Below, piece after piece: positions 34,685 through 47,420 of a DNA stretch of 64,000 bases. Source of the stretch: Utricularia gibba (taxonomy: Eukaryota > Streptophyta > Magnoliopsida > Lamiales > Lentibulariaceae); assembly GCA_002189035.1 (NCBI GenBank), contig CM007990.1, positions 992,001 to 1,056,000 on the forward strand. The letters are read 5' to 3'. Made by a program: the position numbers and the translations under genes. Position 1 is the first letter of the stretch. Every line of letters starts with the position of its first letter. The notes under the pieces are model-generated. The model saw only the letters and a program-made list of their open reading frames with translations. It had not been told where the DNA came from and did not search any database.

Positions 34685-35576
34685 CCTGCTCAAAAACATG
34701 TCCTTTCCCCCAGGGCTACTGGAGAAGAAATGTGGCATTTGTGTCATGTTCAGTGAGTGACCTGTTGCTGCCTTAATTTGCCCAATGCCATGACATTCGC
34801 CCATTGTAGCACAACACCTAACTATAATTTGTCATTTAATTAAGAGATCCAGTTCCACCTCAAGAACTCCCAATAACCGCAACAATGTAATCAGCCTCTT
34901 GCTTAATGAAATGAACACAAGGATCTGTTATACTCATCAGTTCTCAACCCAAAAACGCAAATTGTATTAACACAGGGCAAGACATTGAGTAATCGAACAA
35001 GAGAACTGGGAGCGCAGGCCGTTATAATGCCAATGCACGCCTAAAACAACAATAGTAATCAGTATTCTCATCGAACTCAGTAGTAGCAACACTGGATATT
35101 AGTGAACTTTTTACGAAGGAGACCAGCTGCAATCTTCTAGCATACACTCTGATGAATAAACAACAGCCTACAGGGGAACGAGATCAGGCAATTTTGAGGA
35201 TGAATCATGAATGGTTATGGTGTTCTCTTGTAGACCACTTACAGCATAGAAAAACAAGGAACTGTGAGTCATCATCTAGCCGCAGTATGCCTGAGGAAGC
35301 AATTAGCAGCATGATCAGACATTTTTTGAGACGCCTGCGCAGCAGTGAGTGAATACATGAGAGGTGAAGTGTGAAGCACTGAAAACAGAGATGGCAAGTG
35401 GAGGTTTACCTAAAAACAATAGATATGCAATAACCCAAGGTGCTCTAGTTTCAGGTACTGGACACACCAAGGGCATTAGAAGAACGGCTGCAACCAAAGC
35501 ACATCCAAGACCAAGAGGGGAACAAATACACAGACTTTGAAAGATTATTCCGGGGGAATTCAGCTCTCAATGCATT
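34685..35576. other. 3' flanks of FBL17 (+) and CASC3 (-)
   Basis: The genes converge with about 890 bp between stop codons. Presumed 3' untranslated regions; no protein or repeat recognised. Confidence 0.4.
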
Positions 35577-38500
35577 TCACTTGTCAAATTTCATCTCGGT
35601 GTATCTGAGATTGCGATGCACATAGTAAGTTCCAATGATATATGGAGTCCCATGAGTACACTCAGAAACAAGCACACCAATTACCTGCGAGGGTTCTTTT
35701 GCCTCTGCCCAAATTGTTCTGCTGACACCTCTGCAAAAAATAATCAATGACCAGGATGAAAAATGCAAGAGAAATTCAGAAAATTTAAGATTCCCAAGGT
35801 TACCAGCATTCTGTGCAGCCATCCATTCATCACTGGTTTTTTCCCCATTGTTTTCTTTGCTGCAAAAGTACGAGTACAAAATCAAGTAAGTAAGCCAAGT
35901 AGTCAATGCACGATAAGCTTCTTAGAAAATCTTACAAGACAGCCAAAAAAGGATGTTGATGAAGATGCAACAAGGTAAGAAAGTAAAACATCATATACCT
36001 TAGAGAATGAGAAGATGTTGACCCAGACGCACGAGAGCTGTAAGAACCGTCAACAGTAATATATGGTGGACAATATGCTGCACCCAATGCTCCAGCAGCA
36101 CCCGCTAAAACTGGAAGCCTGCGTTGTTTTCAATTTTATAAGATTGGACCCATCCAGCTATAACAAAGAAGAAAATCGGTTTATTACTAGAAGATATGAA
36201 CAGGAATACCATGTCATTTCGGAGCTCCCAATACCAAGTTGTGGCTGAGCCATGTATCCAGGAAAAGCCATGCCAACAGCAGGAACACCCATTCCACCAG
36301 GATGTTGACCACCAAATTGCATAACTGTAGAATGAATACACCAAACAAGGATTACTATGAGAAGTTTTGGTCATAGAAGAACTGACATGATCATAGAAGA
36401 ACATATTTACGTCTTCAAATTCAAAAGGGAGAAATGCAAGCTTAGAGCCGTTATGATCAGTGGTACCTGGCAAGAAAGCAGGGAAGTTTTGGTCATTGTG
36501 ACCCCTTCCAATACCGCCTGATGTCCCAATCACCTGTGCTCCGCCATAGATGAAGGAGCCTTTTTTGATGCCTTGCATGCTTTCTTTACCCTTTGTAATT
36601 AAGTCTGTCTTGGACTGACTAGTTTCAGTATCAGGCTCCAGCTCTTCCGTTTCTAATACATTCAAATTACCAGAAGCATTGGATGGTGAAGACGTTTGAG
36701 CTCCAGAGGGTAAACGCTGTGTAAATTTCCGGATAGAACTTTGCAGAGATGTTTGAGAATGATTATGGCTCGGGTTCCTCTGATTGCCTTGAAGCAGACT
36801 TGGGGAGGGTGCCCTGTTGACCTGATTGCCGGACAAAACTGGTTGATAGGTCATCTGCACTGGTGAACCCACCCCTCTTCCTTGGGCCCTGAACTGATTA
36901 TGCGAATTACTAGGCAAGGAGCCAGAGAGTGGCATCTGCATAGAACTCGGTGGTCTTGCATTAACTCCGAAAGATGAATCATCCAAGTACAGCTTATCAA
37001 CGTTAATTGAATCAACCATACTTTTCCCGCTCATCATCCCACTCGATTTTCCCATACCAAAACCCTTGCTGGCTACTGATTGCTGATCATTTCCATTTTT
37101 AGACACCAATTGGCTATCCCTTCCGTTTGTCATACCTAAATCTTTTGTGGAAGCCCCGGAAGGATAAAATGGGGGAGAAGCAACATTCAAATTGGAGGCA
37201 ACTTGCTTTCTAGAGGACATCTTCTCAGATTGTGCATTGGATGGATGTTCACCTGTTGTTATGTTGCTAGTGTGGGAACTACTGTCAACAAGTTTTTCAG
37301 ACCTAAAGCATCAACAGGGACAACATTAGAAACAGTAAGAAACTTAGGGTATTTATATTTCATTGTAAGTGCAACTGAAAAATAAACGGACGGGTAAGAA
37401 TTCAACTCACACTTTCTTGTTTGTCATCCGTGATCCATCATGATTCTTAAAGGATGGTTGGTACTTGTGAGGACCTCGTCCACGTGCAGCCTTAGAGACA
37501 TTCGCCTGGTTGTCTTTACTTGGATTGCCATAAGAACTTTCTTTCGACCTATTCACTTCAGTGTATACACGATCTATCCCTTGACTTCTTCCTCGGCCTC
37601 TATAACGACCCCTCCTGCCCCTTCTATGCTGCAAGGACATAATAAATACAGTTCAAACAAAATTGCAACACAAAGCCTCATAATGATAACCATACACAAC
37701 AGAAAATTCTCACTTCTCCATGATGCCTTTCCTGAGACGTTAGCTCCTCAAACTTGTCATGCCCCCATTTCCTTTCATCCTTGGACTCCCATAACCTTCT
37801 TCCACCTAGCATTCGCCTAATGAAAAAAACATCCATCAGACACTCATTTCCTAATGATCTCCACAGCATCACAAGGATGTTCGCTAGCGGTAAGGATGCA
37901 CACATTATGCAATATTTAAAATTTTGGTAATAGAAATGAATACTTCATTTTCAGATTTTGTGGAGGCATAAAATTTTACTGGCATAGTATCAAGAAAAGG
38001 GATACACAACAAAATTTTAAGGAACATTCTTAGGAGAGTTGCAGTATAACCAAAAACTAAAACCCTTACACAATATCATAGCGACACGTGTGAGGTAAAT
38101 CGACGTACCTATGCCGCCCACCGGCGTTGTCCCGAAACCTATCATCGTGCATGTAGAATGCCCCTGCTGTTGGCACAGAAAAGGGTTCATTTTCCTTCTT
38201 CTGTTGTTCATTCTGAGCAGCAGCAACATTATTCTCGAAACTACCGTCCTCAGTAACCCCCGTCTTCGCCTGGGCAAGGCTGCCTGCAGCAATATTTTTG
38301 GTATTCCTCGCTACATCAACTGCCGTCGCCTCAACTCCACCCCCAATTTCCGCACTAAAACTGTCTCCGTACTGCACTTCTCCATCTTCCACATACTCAT
38401 AATAGTCTTCTTCCTCCTCCTCCTCCACATCTTCCTCATATTCCGCCGCAGCACCCTCGGATTCCTCTTCCAAATCATCAATTCTCCTAGGGGTTTCTCC

Positions 38501-38624
38501 ATTCGATCACCCCATTTTTCCCGTTCCTCCTCCTCCTCATCGTCGCTCGCCTCTCGCCGCCGCATCTTCAACGACAACTTGGCTTCCTCCGGATCACTCT
38601 CGTACTCTACTCCCCCTCCGCCAT
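35577..38624 (-). CDS. CASC3/Barentsz (MLN51) homolog, exon-junction-complex factor (two one-base losses)
   Basis: Nine exons: 38109-38624, 37714-37816, 37411-37628, 36467-37302, 36210-36324, 35999-36118, 35804-35859, 35685-35730 and 35577-35604; 679 residues after two bases are restored in exon 1. The N-terminus is acidic (YESDPEEAKLSL, REASDDEEEEE). The Btz/SELOR domain follows over exons 1-2 (DDRFRDNAGGRHRRML, RLWESKDERKWGHDKFEEL). An RGG-like basic stretch (RRGRRGRYRGRGR) and a low-complexity Ser/Asn/Gln region come next; the end is FGQRQKNPRRYTEMKFDK. It should clamp eIF4A3 on spliced mRNA. The two G/C-run losses are at 38612-38616 (just after the ATG) and 38490-38493; with both, exon 1 is 518 nt and ends in the phase that exon 2 needs. 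Exon 3 uses the donor GTGAGT at 37409-37410. Confidence 0.88.
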
Positions 38625-39058
38625 CACCACCAAACCAAGAAAGCACACCACAAATCACAAATTACGGAAAGCAACCACCTTTATTCCCTGATTCCGGAAG
38701 CCCCTTCCCAATTGGGATCCCTAAACCCCTTTTCAGATGTGATCCTGGGGATTAAATAAATTCTTGGAATTTTTTTTTCATTTTTTAAATTAAAAATAAT
38801 TTCGTAAAATATTAATATTAATATTAATATTAAAAAAAAAAGAAAAGAAAAGTTGTCTTGTTGCTTGAGGGATCTGTTCCTTCTTCCTTGGAATCTCCTC
38901 TTCCCAATTCTTTCGCGCTTCTCCTTCGCTGTCACTGAAGACTGCAGATCCGAGTATCTGAAGGCTTATCAGTTCCAGCTCGATCATCAACTGGTTGGAT
39001 TCTGAAATTTGGAAGCTTCTCGGAAATCTAAAGAGATTGAGGGTAGAAATCGGGAGTC
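38625..39058. other. Divergent intergenic region of CASC3 and SYS1 with ATTAAT repeat
   Basis: Only 434 bp separate the two start codons, so promoters probably overlap. An AATATT-type tandem repeat of about four units lies at 38809-38832, followed by an A-run. Confidence 0.5.
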
Positions 39059-40281
39059 ATGTTCTATGGTGCTGTGGTGTGGGATCCATGGCTGATTGTG
39101 GCTCAGATTGTTTCCCTTCAGTGTCTGTATTATTTGGGGTTTGGTTTATTTTCCTGTCTTCTCGTCGGTACTCGGGTAGCCAGGATGAGTCTGGTGTATT
39201 TCTTTGATTATGCAACGGTTAATGGATCGACGATTACTGGATGGTGTGTGGTTGCTTCGTTTTTTTTCAGCTCTCTTGCTGGGTGAGTTCTCAGTTTCTT
39301 GATGGTGTGAAGGCTCATCGGTTTGTGGGAATCTTGAATTCATTTACAATCCATAAGTTACAGTTTCTGTTACTTGATGTCACTTGAGGCTTTCACTCCC
39401 TCTTCTTTGCTCTTTGTTTGTTCTAGTTAATGGCTGCAAGATCCTGATTCTTAGTATGCTTATGATTTAGGGGAATTGTTAGGCCTTTTGAGGTTCCTTT
39501 GCTAAAACTGGCTACGACTCAAACCTTTAAAAATGTGGACTTTATGCACTTATCATTGCACCATCGGCATCCATCTTTCCAGATTTTGAAATCAAAATCT
39601 GCTCCTTCAAGGTCTTTAACTTGAGGAAACATTTGAAAGAGCTTGAAGGAGCAGAATCTGTGATCACCTCGCTTTTCTTTAAACTATTTTGTCACCTTAT
39701 TGAATGTCGCATAGTATGGATAGATTGTTTATTTGATGGTCTTCGTCATGTATGCAAGTTTTTTTTTTTTTTTCTCGATAGAGTTTGCTCGTGTATCTCA
39801 GTTATAAGAGAAATAAGCCTAACATTTCCAGTTGGTTTCATCTGTGGCAGAGCTGTCTTCTTAGTCTATTTAGTTGAAAGGGCAAAGAAATGCCTTGATT
39901 TTGTGGCAACCCTATACATCATCCACCTGCTTATCTGCACCCTGTATGGAGGCTGGCCATCATCACTGACATGGTGGGTTGTTAATGGCACGGGCCTTGC
40001 TGTTATGGCGCTGCTAGGTGAATACCTCTGCATGAAACGGGAAATGCGAGAGATTCCCATCTCAAGACTTCGATCAAGTAAGCTTTTTTTTTCTTGTTTT
40101 TTTCTGGTTTTCAATGCATAAAAGCTACTTGGAATCTCATCTTCCTCCTCATTTGGCTGCATTTGGGGGGCTTGCGTTTTTTTCAATTTCAAATGGATGA
40201 ATTGGTGGATCATGGCAGTTTTAGAAAACCCTGTTGTTTCTTTACTTATATGAAAGCTTCTGTTTTGGATCAGGTGCTTGA
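39059..40281 (+). CDS. SYS1: SYS1 homolog, Golgi membrane protein
   Basis: Three exons: 39059-39282, 39851-40077 and 40274-40281; phases agree, 152 residues. Start MFYGAVVWDPWLIVAQIV, then VARMSLVYFFDYATVNGST, YLVERAKKCLDFVATLYIIH, YGGWPSSLTWWVVNGTGLA and LLGEYLCMKREMREIPISRL: the whole SYS1 family length with four membrane segments. SYS1 anchors the ARL-type GTPase ARFRP1/ARL3 to the trans-Golgi. The last exon is only 8 nt and adds S-A-stop, giving the family-typical end LRSSA; without it the frame would run on through the intron for about a dozen unrelated residues. Intron 1 contains a 15-17 base T-run near 39760. It is divergent from CASC3 and convergent with the acidic protein gene. Confidence 0.92.
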
Positions 40282-40570
40282 ACGTTCGTTTTCGACTTGG
40301 ATCGATGGTTTACATGTCAAATGTACTGATTCATAGACAAGGGATTCATTGATATATTCTTCTGTTTCTGATTTTTTATGGATATAAAGAAAACCTACAA
40401 GATACCCAAAAACTACCAGCACAGGGAAAATGAGATGTCTCAACATATTGATAAGAAAAGTGTTTGCTCAGCACAAAACCTAAATACATTGCAAACTCAA
40501 AATTCATTCTTGGCAGCGAAGCAAGGACTGAACTGAAACTCATGTAACTATAGAGCATTCCAATAGCTGC

Positions 40571-41418
40571 TTATTTTTCCGGTTTGTCCGGATTCTCCTT
40601 TTCAGGATCCTCTTCTTCTTCCTCTTTTTTTTCTTCTTCACCCTCCTCGTCTTCTTCAGGTGGGTCGGCCGGCAATGGGGGAGGCAGGGGAGTTTTCATT
40701 GGGCTGAACTGAGGGAAAATGTCAGGCCTCCTTCCTGGTTTCGGTCTTTCCCACTCCTGTATTCAAATCAATATAGACATGATCAAGTATCCTACGAATG
40801 GGATAACTACCAGAAGAATGTGAACATGTTTACAAGCCTGCAGTACCAACTCATGAATCCAATCGGCATTCATGAAATGTAATTGGATTCACTGCAGACA
40901 TAAGGTGAAGTGTTCAGTCTTGTTTACAAAACCCCTATGGAGATCATGTTCGAATGACAAACGCGCTTGCAGGCAGAAGGTCACAAGGAAAGACAACCCC
41001 AAGCAACAATAAATTGACTGATAACAGCCCATGAACAAAGAGTATAATGATGCTCATATCATGCGTCCATGACAGGAAAATCAAGGCATCTCCAAAGTAA
41101 GTCAAGCAATCCATTTCAATACTTCTCCAGAACTTGCAGGAAATCTGAAGCAAATTGTTGAATGCAAAGAGAGGGGCATAAAATCCAATGGTAGATAACA
41201 CTTACAATAGGAAAATCTAGGGGAGAGCGGCGCGTCATCTTCTCCTCTTCTGGAGCCATGCCAACGATCAACGATTTCCGGCGGCATCCAACCACTCCCG
41301 ATACCCGTCCCCTACGAAAACAACCTAATTGGGGAAACAAAAATTCGTTCTCCAACGACGCACCGAGCATCGATGAAGTGGAAGCTGGTATTGATAATGA
41401 TAAGGAAAGAAACGCCAT
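40571..41418 (-). CDS. Small acidic-tailed protein, probably plastid-targeted, function unknown
   Basis: Two exons: 41206-41418 and 40571-40756; phase agrees, 132 residues. The first 50 residues are Ser/Arg-rich without acids at the start (MAFLSLSLSIPASTSSMLG), like a chloroplast transit peptide. The mature part begins near MAPEEEKMTRRSPLDFPIEW, continues with ERPKPGRRPDIFPQFSPMK and TPLPPPLPADPPEEDEEGEE, and ends in a Glu/Lys-rich tail closing with NPDKPEK. I believe it belongs to a conserved plant family but cannot give a function. It converges with SYS1, 289 bp apart. Upstream, GGCCCA and GGGCTT motifs near 41590-41640 suggest a site II promoter. The coding call is firm because both exons and the splice are clean. 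Confidence 0.75.
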
Positions 41419-42126
41419 GCGGAGGCGAAGGTGGCGACGGCGGCGCGTGAAGGTACCCGACCTTATCCCTGGCTTCTCTCCAGCTTCAGCTCAGCAAACC
41501 TCTACACCACACAAAAATCCCAAAAAACCACCCTTCAACGTCGGCCGATGAAGCCCGAACCCGACCCATATTTACTTCTTCCCTAATGGGCTTCCTATCT
41601 GAACGGGTCAAAGCCCATCACATCTTATCTCGGCCCACCAACTCCTGAGCTCATCAGTGAATAAATCAAAGAAATAACAAATCTTTATTTGATATAATTC
41701 ATTAAAAATATTCCTATTTAATAACAAAATTATTTTAAAAATATTTACTTAAAAGTAGAATTCATTCCAAATAAAACCTATAAAAAAATCTAAAAATAAT
41801 TCTGATCTTATTAGAACTTTTTATCAAAAAAAAAACACATTTTCAAATTTTCTAATTTAATACAAAATCTTTTACTTGAAATAAAAGAATATAAAACCAT
41901 GAGTATTAGAGAACCAAATTGATAAAGTAAAATAAAAACACCAAACCTCAAGGAATTCGCGTGTAATTTGTACAACACAAAGGGATGGGGTGGCACGGCA
42001 TGGCACTCAATCAGTGTCTCGTGGGGGTTCCAAAACTGCAACAACACTCGGGCCGTTAAAGGCGCCGGCGATGCCTATGCCGCCTGCCTGTATAATCTGT
42101 GTATATTACTCTTGTTTCTATGTTTC
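41419..42126. other. Promoter of the acidic protein gene and 3' flank of the PX nexin gene
   Basis: Bases 41560-41640 hold several site II-like motifs (AGCCCA, GGCCCA). Bases 41650-41950 are AT-rich. The part near 42000-42126 is probably the nexin 3' untranslated region. Confidence 0.45.
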
Positions 42127-45100
42127 CTAGCAGAGTATGGGAGCACCGAACTTGTCTTTCTCTTCATCAAACTCCGTGAAGATGTGATGGAGTTCGGGGA
42201 ACGCAGACAAGAGCACCAGCTGGAGGAGTTCGAAAGCCATCTTCTTCAGGAAAACACTTGACTGTGGATGAACACCACCAGCTGCTGCTGATCATTCATT
42301 TTGTATCGCAGAAAACAAGTGGAGGTGGAGAATGGAAGCCGATGATAACCTGGATGAAGTGGTAGAGATCCTTGGCACAATTGTCATACTCCTTCCGGCC
42401 GACAAGGCTGACAATGACGGCGGGGGCGTTGTCTGCAAGAAAAAAAACCAGAGTCACCGGAAAGCTCCTAGGGAGGATTTAGGGAACTGGGAAGGGAGAT
42501 GAGATCACCTATCATCATTTCGTACACGAATTTGGCTCGCCTTTCTGCTTCTCGTTGCTGAATCTCCTCTGGATTAAGGCGGCTTGGGATTTGGGTGAAG
42601 GATCTGTAGTAGGGGAACCGGAAGGAGGACTTCTGGATGACGCGCGTTGGCGACTTGGGTGCTTTGTTATGAAGATCCCATCAGGCCACAGAATCTGATG
42701 ATAGGAGTCATTGATAAGAACTTGCAAAGCTTGTCAAAATTCATGCACTAAGGCAGCGGAGTAATGAAGAAGTGGAATCTATCTTTACAGGAAGGGAGAC
42801 ATAAAAAATGATCACAGAAAAAGAAACCTTTAGGCAGCCAAGAAACAAACACGAGAATGAGAACCAACCGAAGAAATATATTTTTCCAAGATCAAATCGG
42901 CTTACCGTCTCTAATCTCCTGATGGCAGATGCAATCACTGATCCTTTCCGCAGAACTTGGATTTTCTCAATCAACCAATCATCAAAAGCGTCACCCATTC
43001 CTAGTTGGAGAACTTGCTTGGCAGCCCAAAAGGCTTTTCTCCTTCAATGATTATATGGACAAGAAAATAAAATTTGAAGGTAAAAAAGTAGATCAAAACA
43101 TAATATTTTAATTTATACCTAATCCATCCACCATCCTTCAGCTGCAGGATTACATCAACCAAATCCAATATAGGAACACTGAGATTTGGTGGCACCCACT
43201 AGTTGGAATATGAGAAGACTATCAAAATTCTTTTTTCAAAAAAAACCAGCATAATCAAAGATTATGCATATATCAGCTCAGAAATATCTAAATTTCAAAC
43301 TACCTCGCTTGGACTGTTGGGTCTGACACATCATTCGTGTCATAAGTATCTTGATGATTGCTGTTCAGAATACCACCCTCTTTGTTTGACGAGATTACAC
43401 CCTTCTGATTGTTGTCTCCTGCTGCACCATTCATGTTCTGAGAAGCTCTTTTGAATTGACTTTCAGGATTTTTTGGAAAAGGAAGGACTTGGCTGTTTTC
43501 TCTCAATCCAGACCCACCAGAAGTCTGGTCTCCCTTGGTCCTTCCATTTAAAGAAAGTGAATCAGCCTCAAGGCCAGGACTTGCTACTGCAGCATCACCA
43601 ACTGAAACTGTATTAAGATTGAACCTTGGGTATGCCTGTTTAAAAAAAATGGAAGAAAACCCGATATAGACTTTCACCTTGAAGAGTATCAATAATGTAA
43701 AGCGAGTCCGAGAATATGTACATCTGCAGTGAGGGAGCAGAAGAAATATTGGATCAGCTGCACATGTAGATGACTAATAAATGGAGATTTTAATGATATA
43801 TGTCAAACCTGAGAATCAACGCTCAGGAAATCCCAAACTTCAATGGAACATGAAACATTAGGTAGCTGAAAAAGATTCTGCAATAGAATAAATCCAGATA
43901 ATTGATCTCCAGATTTAGATAAAGATCATTGATAGGAATTTCAGAATGGTGCGAAAATTTGATCTTTATGGATATAATGGCATGCCTGAATTAAATGAAA
44001 TAAAAAAAAGAAAGTATTTCAAACACAAACTAGAAATTTAGAAGACCATCTTAGTGTATCCAAATAGCCAAAAACACCTGCACAATATATTGAAATGAGC
44101 AGTCCCAGAATGATGTGATTCATAGCCTAAGATATTTCTAGAGTGACAACACCCAGTGTTTATAGCCCCATATGCAAGTTCAGAAGACACAAAATTTTCC
44201 ACCCAAAAGTGTTCCAATGAATCCAGATCATAAGTTCAGCAATATAAAAAAAATATTAAAAAGTGAAATAAGAAGAAAGTAAAACCTTCAGATACTGATC
44301 GAGCAATTTACATCGCTCTTGAATGACATCGAGACCAAGACCAGTTGAAAGGAAATACTTTGGTGGTAAATGGAGATTATACTCTGGAAAGACTTTTAGA
44401 CGCCTATGTAACTCCTCAAAATGCTGATACCTGCAGGTATGGATGGAGAAGAAGATTACATACAGCAATGAGAGTACATTGTCTTACCGGTGGGATTGCC
44501 ATATTAAACACCAAAAATCACTAAGTGTCCGTAAAAGATTTTCTTCGTCAACCAGGAGGGAAGTATTAGACACAGCAATGGTACCTTCTCTTGATCGACC
44601 AACTGCGTCGATTCACATCTGCAACAGATATAGAATATACAGCAAAGGTTTTTGTTCCACATTTCACAATGTTGGCCCCTAATACCTGCAACCGGTGCTA
44701 CAACATTTAAGCACAAAACATGCAGTCAGAGGTCAATGATGTGGTAAGTAAAGCTCTAGTTGTATCACCTCACATCTCAATCTGAGAAATGATTCAGGGC
44801 CGATGGAGTTTTTAACTGAATTCACCGCCAGATGGTGACCTTCAGGTACAAAAGACAAAGGGGTGGATGTTGAAGGTGTAGATCCACAATAACTTCTGTC
44901 CAGCAATTCTGGCTCTGAGAAATCATTCAACTCCCCAGACTTGCCTTCCATGGAAGAGTTTAATGCATCCTGTCCATCTTGTAGCAGTGTTCTCTCACCC
45001 TCTTCCCAGACCTGCCTAACGTGAGTACTAGATCTTGATCTTTTTCTTGCAAACTTGGTCCGATGCAATCTTCTAGGATGCTGATCCTTGCGTCTACTCT

Positions 45101-47420
45101 TATTCTTTTCAAAATTTTCAAGCGGGTGATGAATATGGCTGAAATTTCTTTTGTTTTTACTGTCCCAAACCTTAACTCCAGGTGAATCAAGGCGCATAAC
45201 ATTGTTTGGATCATCATCCTCTGTGTAGCTACTGCTCAATGAATCAACTTCCTCGGAGGAGATACTTTTAAGATCATTGTCCTTCAACAGATAATTACCG
45301 ACATCTTGACCCCTATTATATTGTGAATCACTGCCATCTTTATCAAATGAAGTCAATGAGCTTATAGTGTTTTTCCCCTGCAGTGAATGAGAATCTCGCT
45401 GGTCCTCTCTGTTTGGCACACTCAACAATGAGTTCTTTGGCAATGGTTTAGCATATTGAATTGTATGTTCCTTAAACTTGTAGTTTCTGCCCTTTGACCA
45501 CATATTGTCAAAGTGTTCAGGCGCCAGAGCCTCTGTCTTTCTATGAGAAAATGCATCCAGCACATCACCCCATTCACCTGTTGGTTGCTGTTTTTCCCCT
45601 TTAACCTCACTAACAGAAACATCTGGCAAAGAACTCCAGGAGCGTGTAGTACGTGTATCCATAGAAAGTAAGGGATCCTTAGAAAGAAGTGCACCACTCA
45701 AATCATCCAAAGACAGATTGTTTGACACCTTTTTATCTTCATCCTTCTTCAAATGCACCAGCTCAACGCCCTTAAAGGAAGGATCAATAAATTGAGGATC
45801 TGGATCAGAAGTCCTTGGGATTCATTTATATTTTGGGGAGATGGCATGGCCTCTGTGTGATTTGCTTTATTATTCTTGATGGCAGAAATAACAGCCACCT
45901 CAATTCTCTCATTCAAAAACCTGAGAAAAAGGTGGAAAATGAAGAACAAAAAAATGTGTATAAAAAAAACCGAAGATACTGGAGAACTATGTACCTTGGG
46001 TTAGCAAGATTTAGCACAGGTCGAATCACAGCACAGGAGAGGAGCTCCCTGGATATATAGCGGAAAGAAGAACAATTAAAATCGTCTGGCTGAAATGTAA
46101 GTAAGACAAGGCCTTCTACAACCTTCTGGAGTACCTGTCATTCATCCACTTAAATTAAGAATTTTCCGAAGGAAGGTGAAAAATCAACTCAATTTATTTC
46201 CATCATTATCAAACTGCCAATAAACAGGGGCAACCTTATGCTCAGCTTCAGGAGAAAATAAAATGGGATGCAACTTGTTCTCAGCAGCCAAAACGGACTT
46301 CAGTTTCATGTCTTGCTCTTCAACAGTTAATGGTTTTGCATCATGCTTCTCGATCAGTTTTTTGCTTGTCCGGAAGACCTCAAGATTACTACATAAAATT
46401 TTGATTATATCCCTGCCAACGAGAAACATGCTTAACACATGGCTCAAATACTTATGAGAGAGAGAAGTTTAATAAAAAAAAAAACATCAGGCTATCCACA
46501 GACAGAACCTTGTCAAAAGGGAAATCAGATTCACTTGTTTCATGCGACTTGAAATTTCTCCAATGACACCATTCATGATCAGTACAAGCTCTTCTGGGCC
46601 TTGTCTATCCGCAGTTATGCGTGAGTACCACAGGTCTGTGACCCACTCTGACACGATATGCCTTGTGAATTGTTCAATTGCATCTTCAACAACTGGGGAA
46701 TTTACCTTGTGTCTCCAGTCAGGTCTTTCAAGTGCTTTAAGAGCCTGAAAAACATTTCCTTCAAATATTCCATTTGTAGGTGTTTGGTCTCCTTTGTAGG
46801 CTGCAGCTCTCCTTCGCATCTCAAAATCGAGAGACATGTAGCGAAGCAGGAGTATTAACAATAGAGCAGCAGGCAAGTTGGCCAAAACTGATGCACTGGT
46901 TACTGAAAGCCAAAAGGAAGAAATAAATCTCTCTGCACTTTTTTGACAATAGGCATGGTTCCCTCTAAAGCAATTTTTCACTATATATGCGCAAAATAGT
47001 AAGTGACAAAGCATCTTAAAAGTTCATACTATGAAACCATAGTACAAAATTCCTGCCTATTCGAAATTGCACCAGTATAGCTGACCAGGCCCTCAAAACT
47101 TGCAGGAGAACCAAAGTCAGTTTTCTTAGCCAAAACTCCACCAAGTGATGAAACATTCAAGGAATCACAGGAGCACTTCAATTATATATGTCATGGATGA
47201 AGACAAATCACAGCTCAAATCAGGTGGAAAACTAAAAGAAAATCGCATCAAGGTATTCATCCGCTTCCCGGGGGGATGGGAAAAAACGAAAAGATAACGA
47301 AAACTTACGAGACATGAGATAGGACAGTCCAACGACACATATTGCCAGCAAAACAATTCTCTTCTTAGCCTCTTCCACCAAGACCTGAACTGTCACTCCA
47401 TGTCTCTCATCAGCGCTCAT
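42127..47420 (-). CDS. PXA/PX/nexin-C sorting nexin-like protein (two one-base losses)
   Basis: Fifteen exons: 47309-47420, 46509-46902, 46235-46412, 45995-46134, 44769-45920, 44585-44685, 44286-44430, 43809-43877, 43678-43723, 43304-43635, 43119-43198, 42906-43041, 42509-42694, 42350-42432 and 42127-42261; about 1096 residues after two corrections. An N-terminal membrane hairpin ([35 protein letters not shown]) precedes PXA ([37 protein letters not shown]), a long disordered part, PX ([38 protein letters not shown]) and nexin-C ([37 protein letters not shown]). This is the plant family of At1g15240/At2g15900, related to SNX13/14/19. PX domains bind phosphoinositides; an ER or endosomal role is inferred. 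G/C losses lie at 45817-45819 and 42657-42659. The open frame of exon 10 (43304-43635) conflicts with neighbouring phases. Confidence 0.85.

Noticed and set aside
40078-40120. SYS1 reading on through the second donor to a later stop
   Set aside because: The added residues match no SYS1 tail, while a good donor and an 8-nt exon give the expected end.
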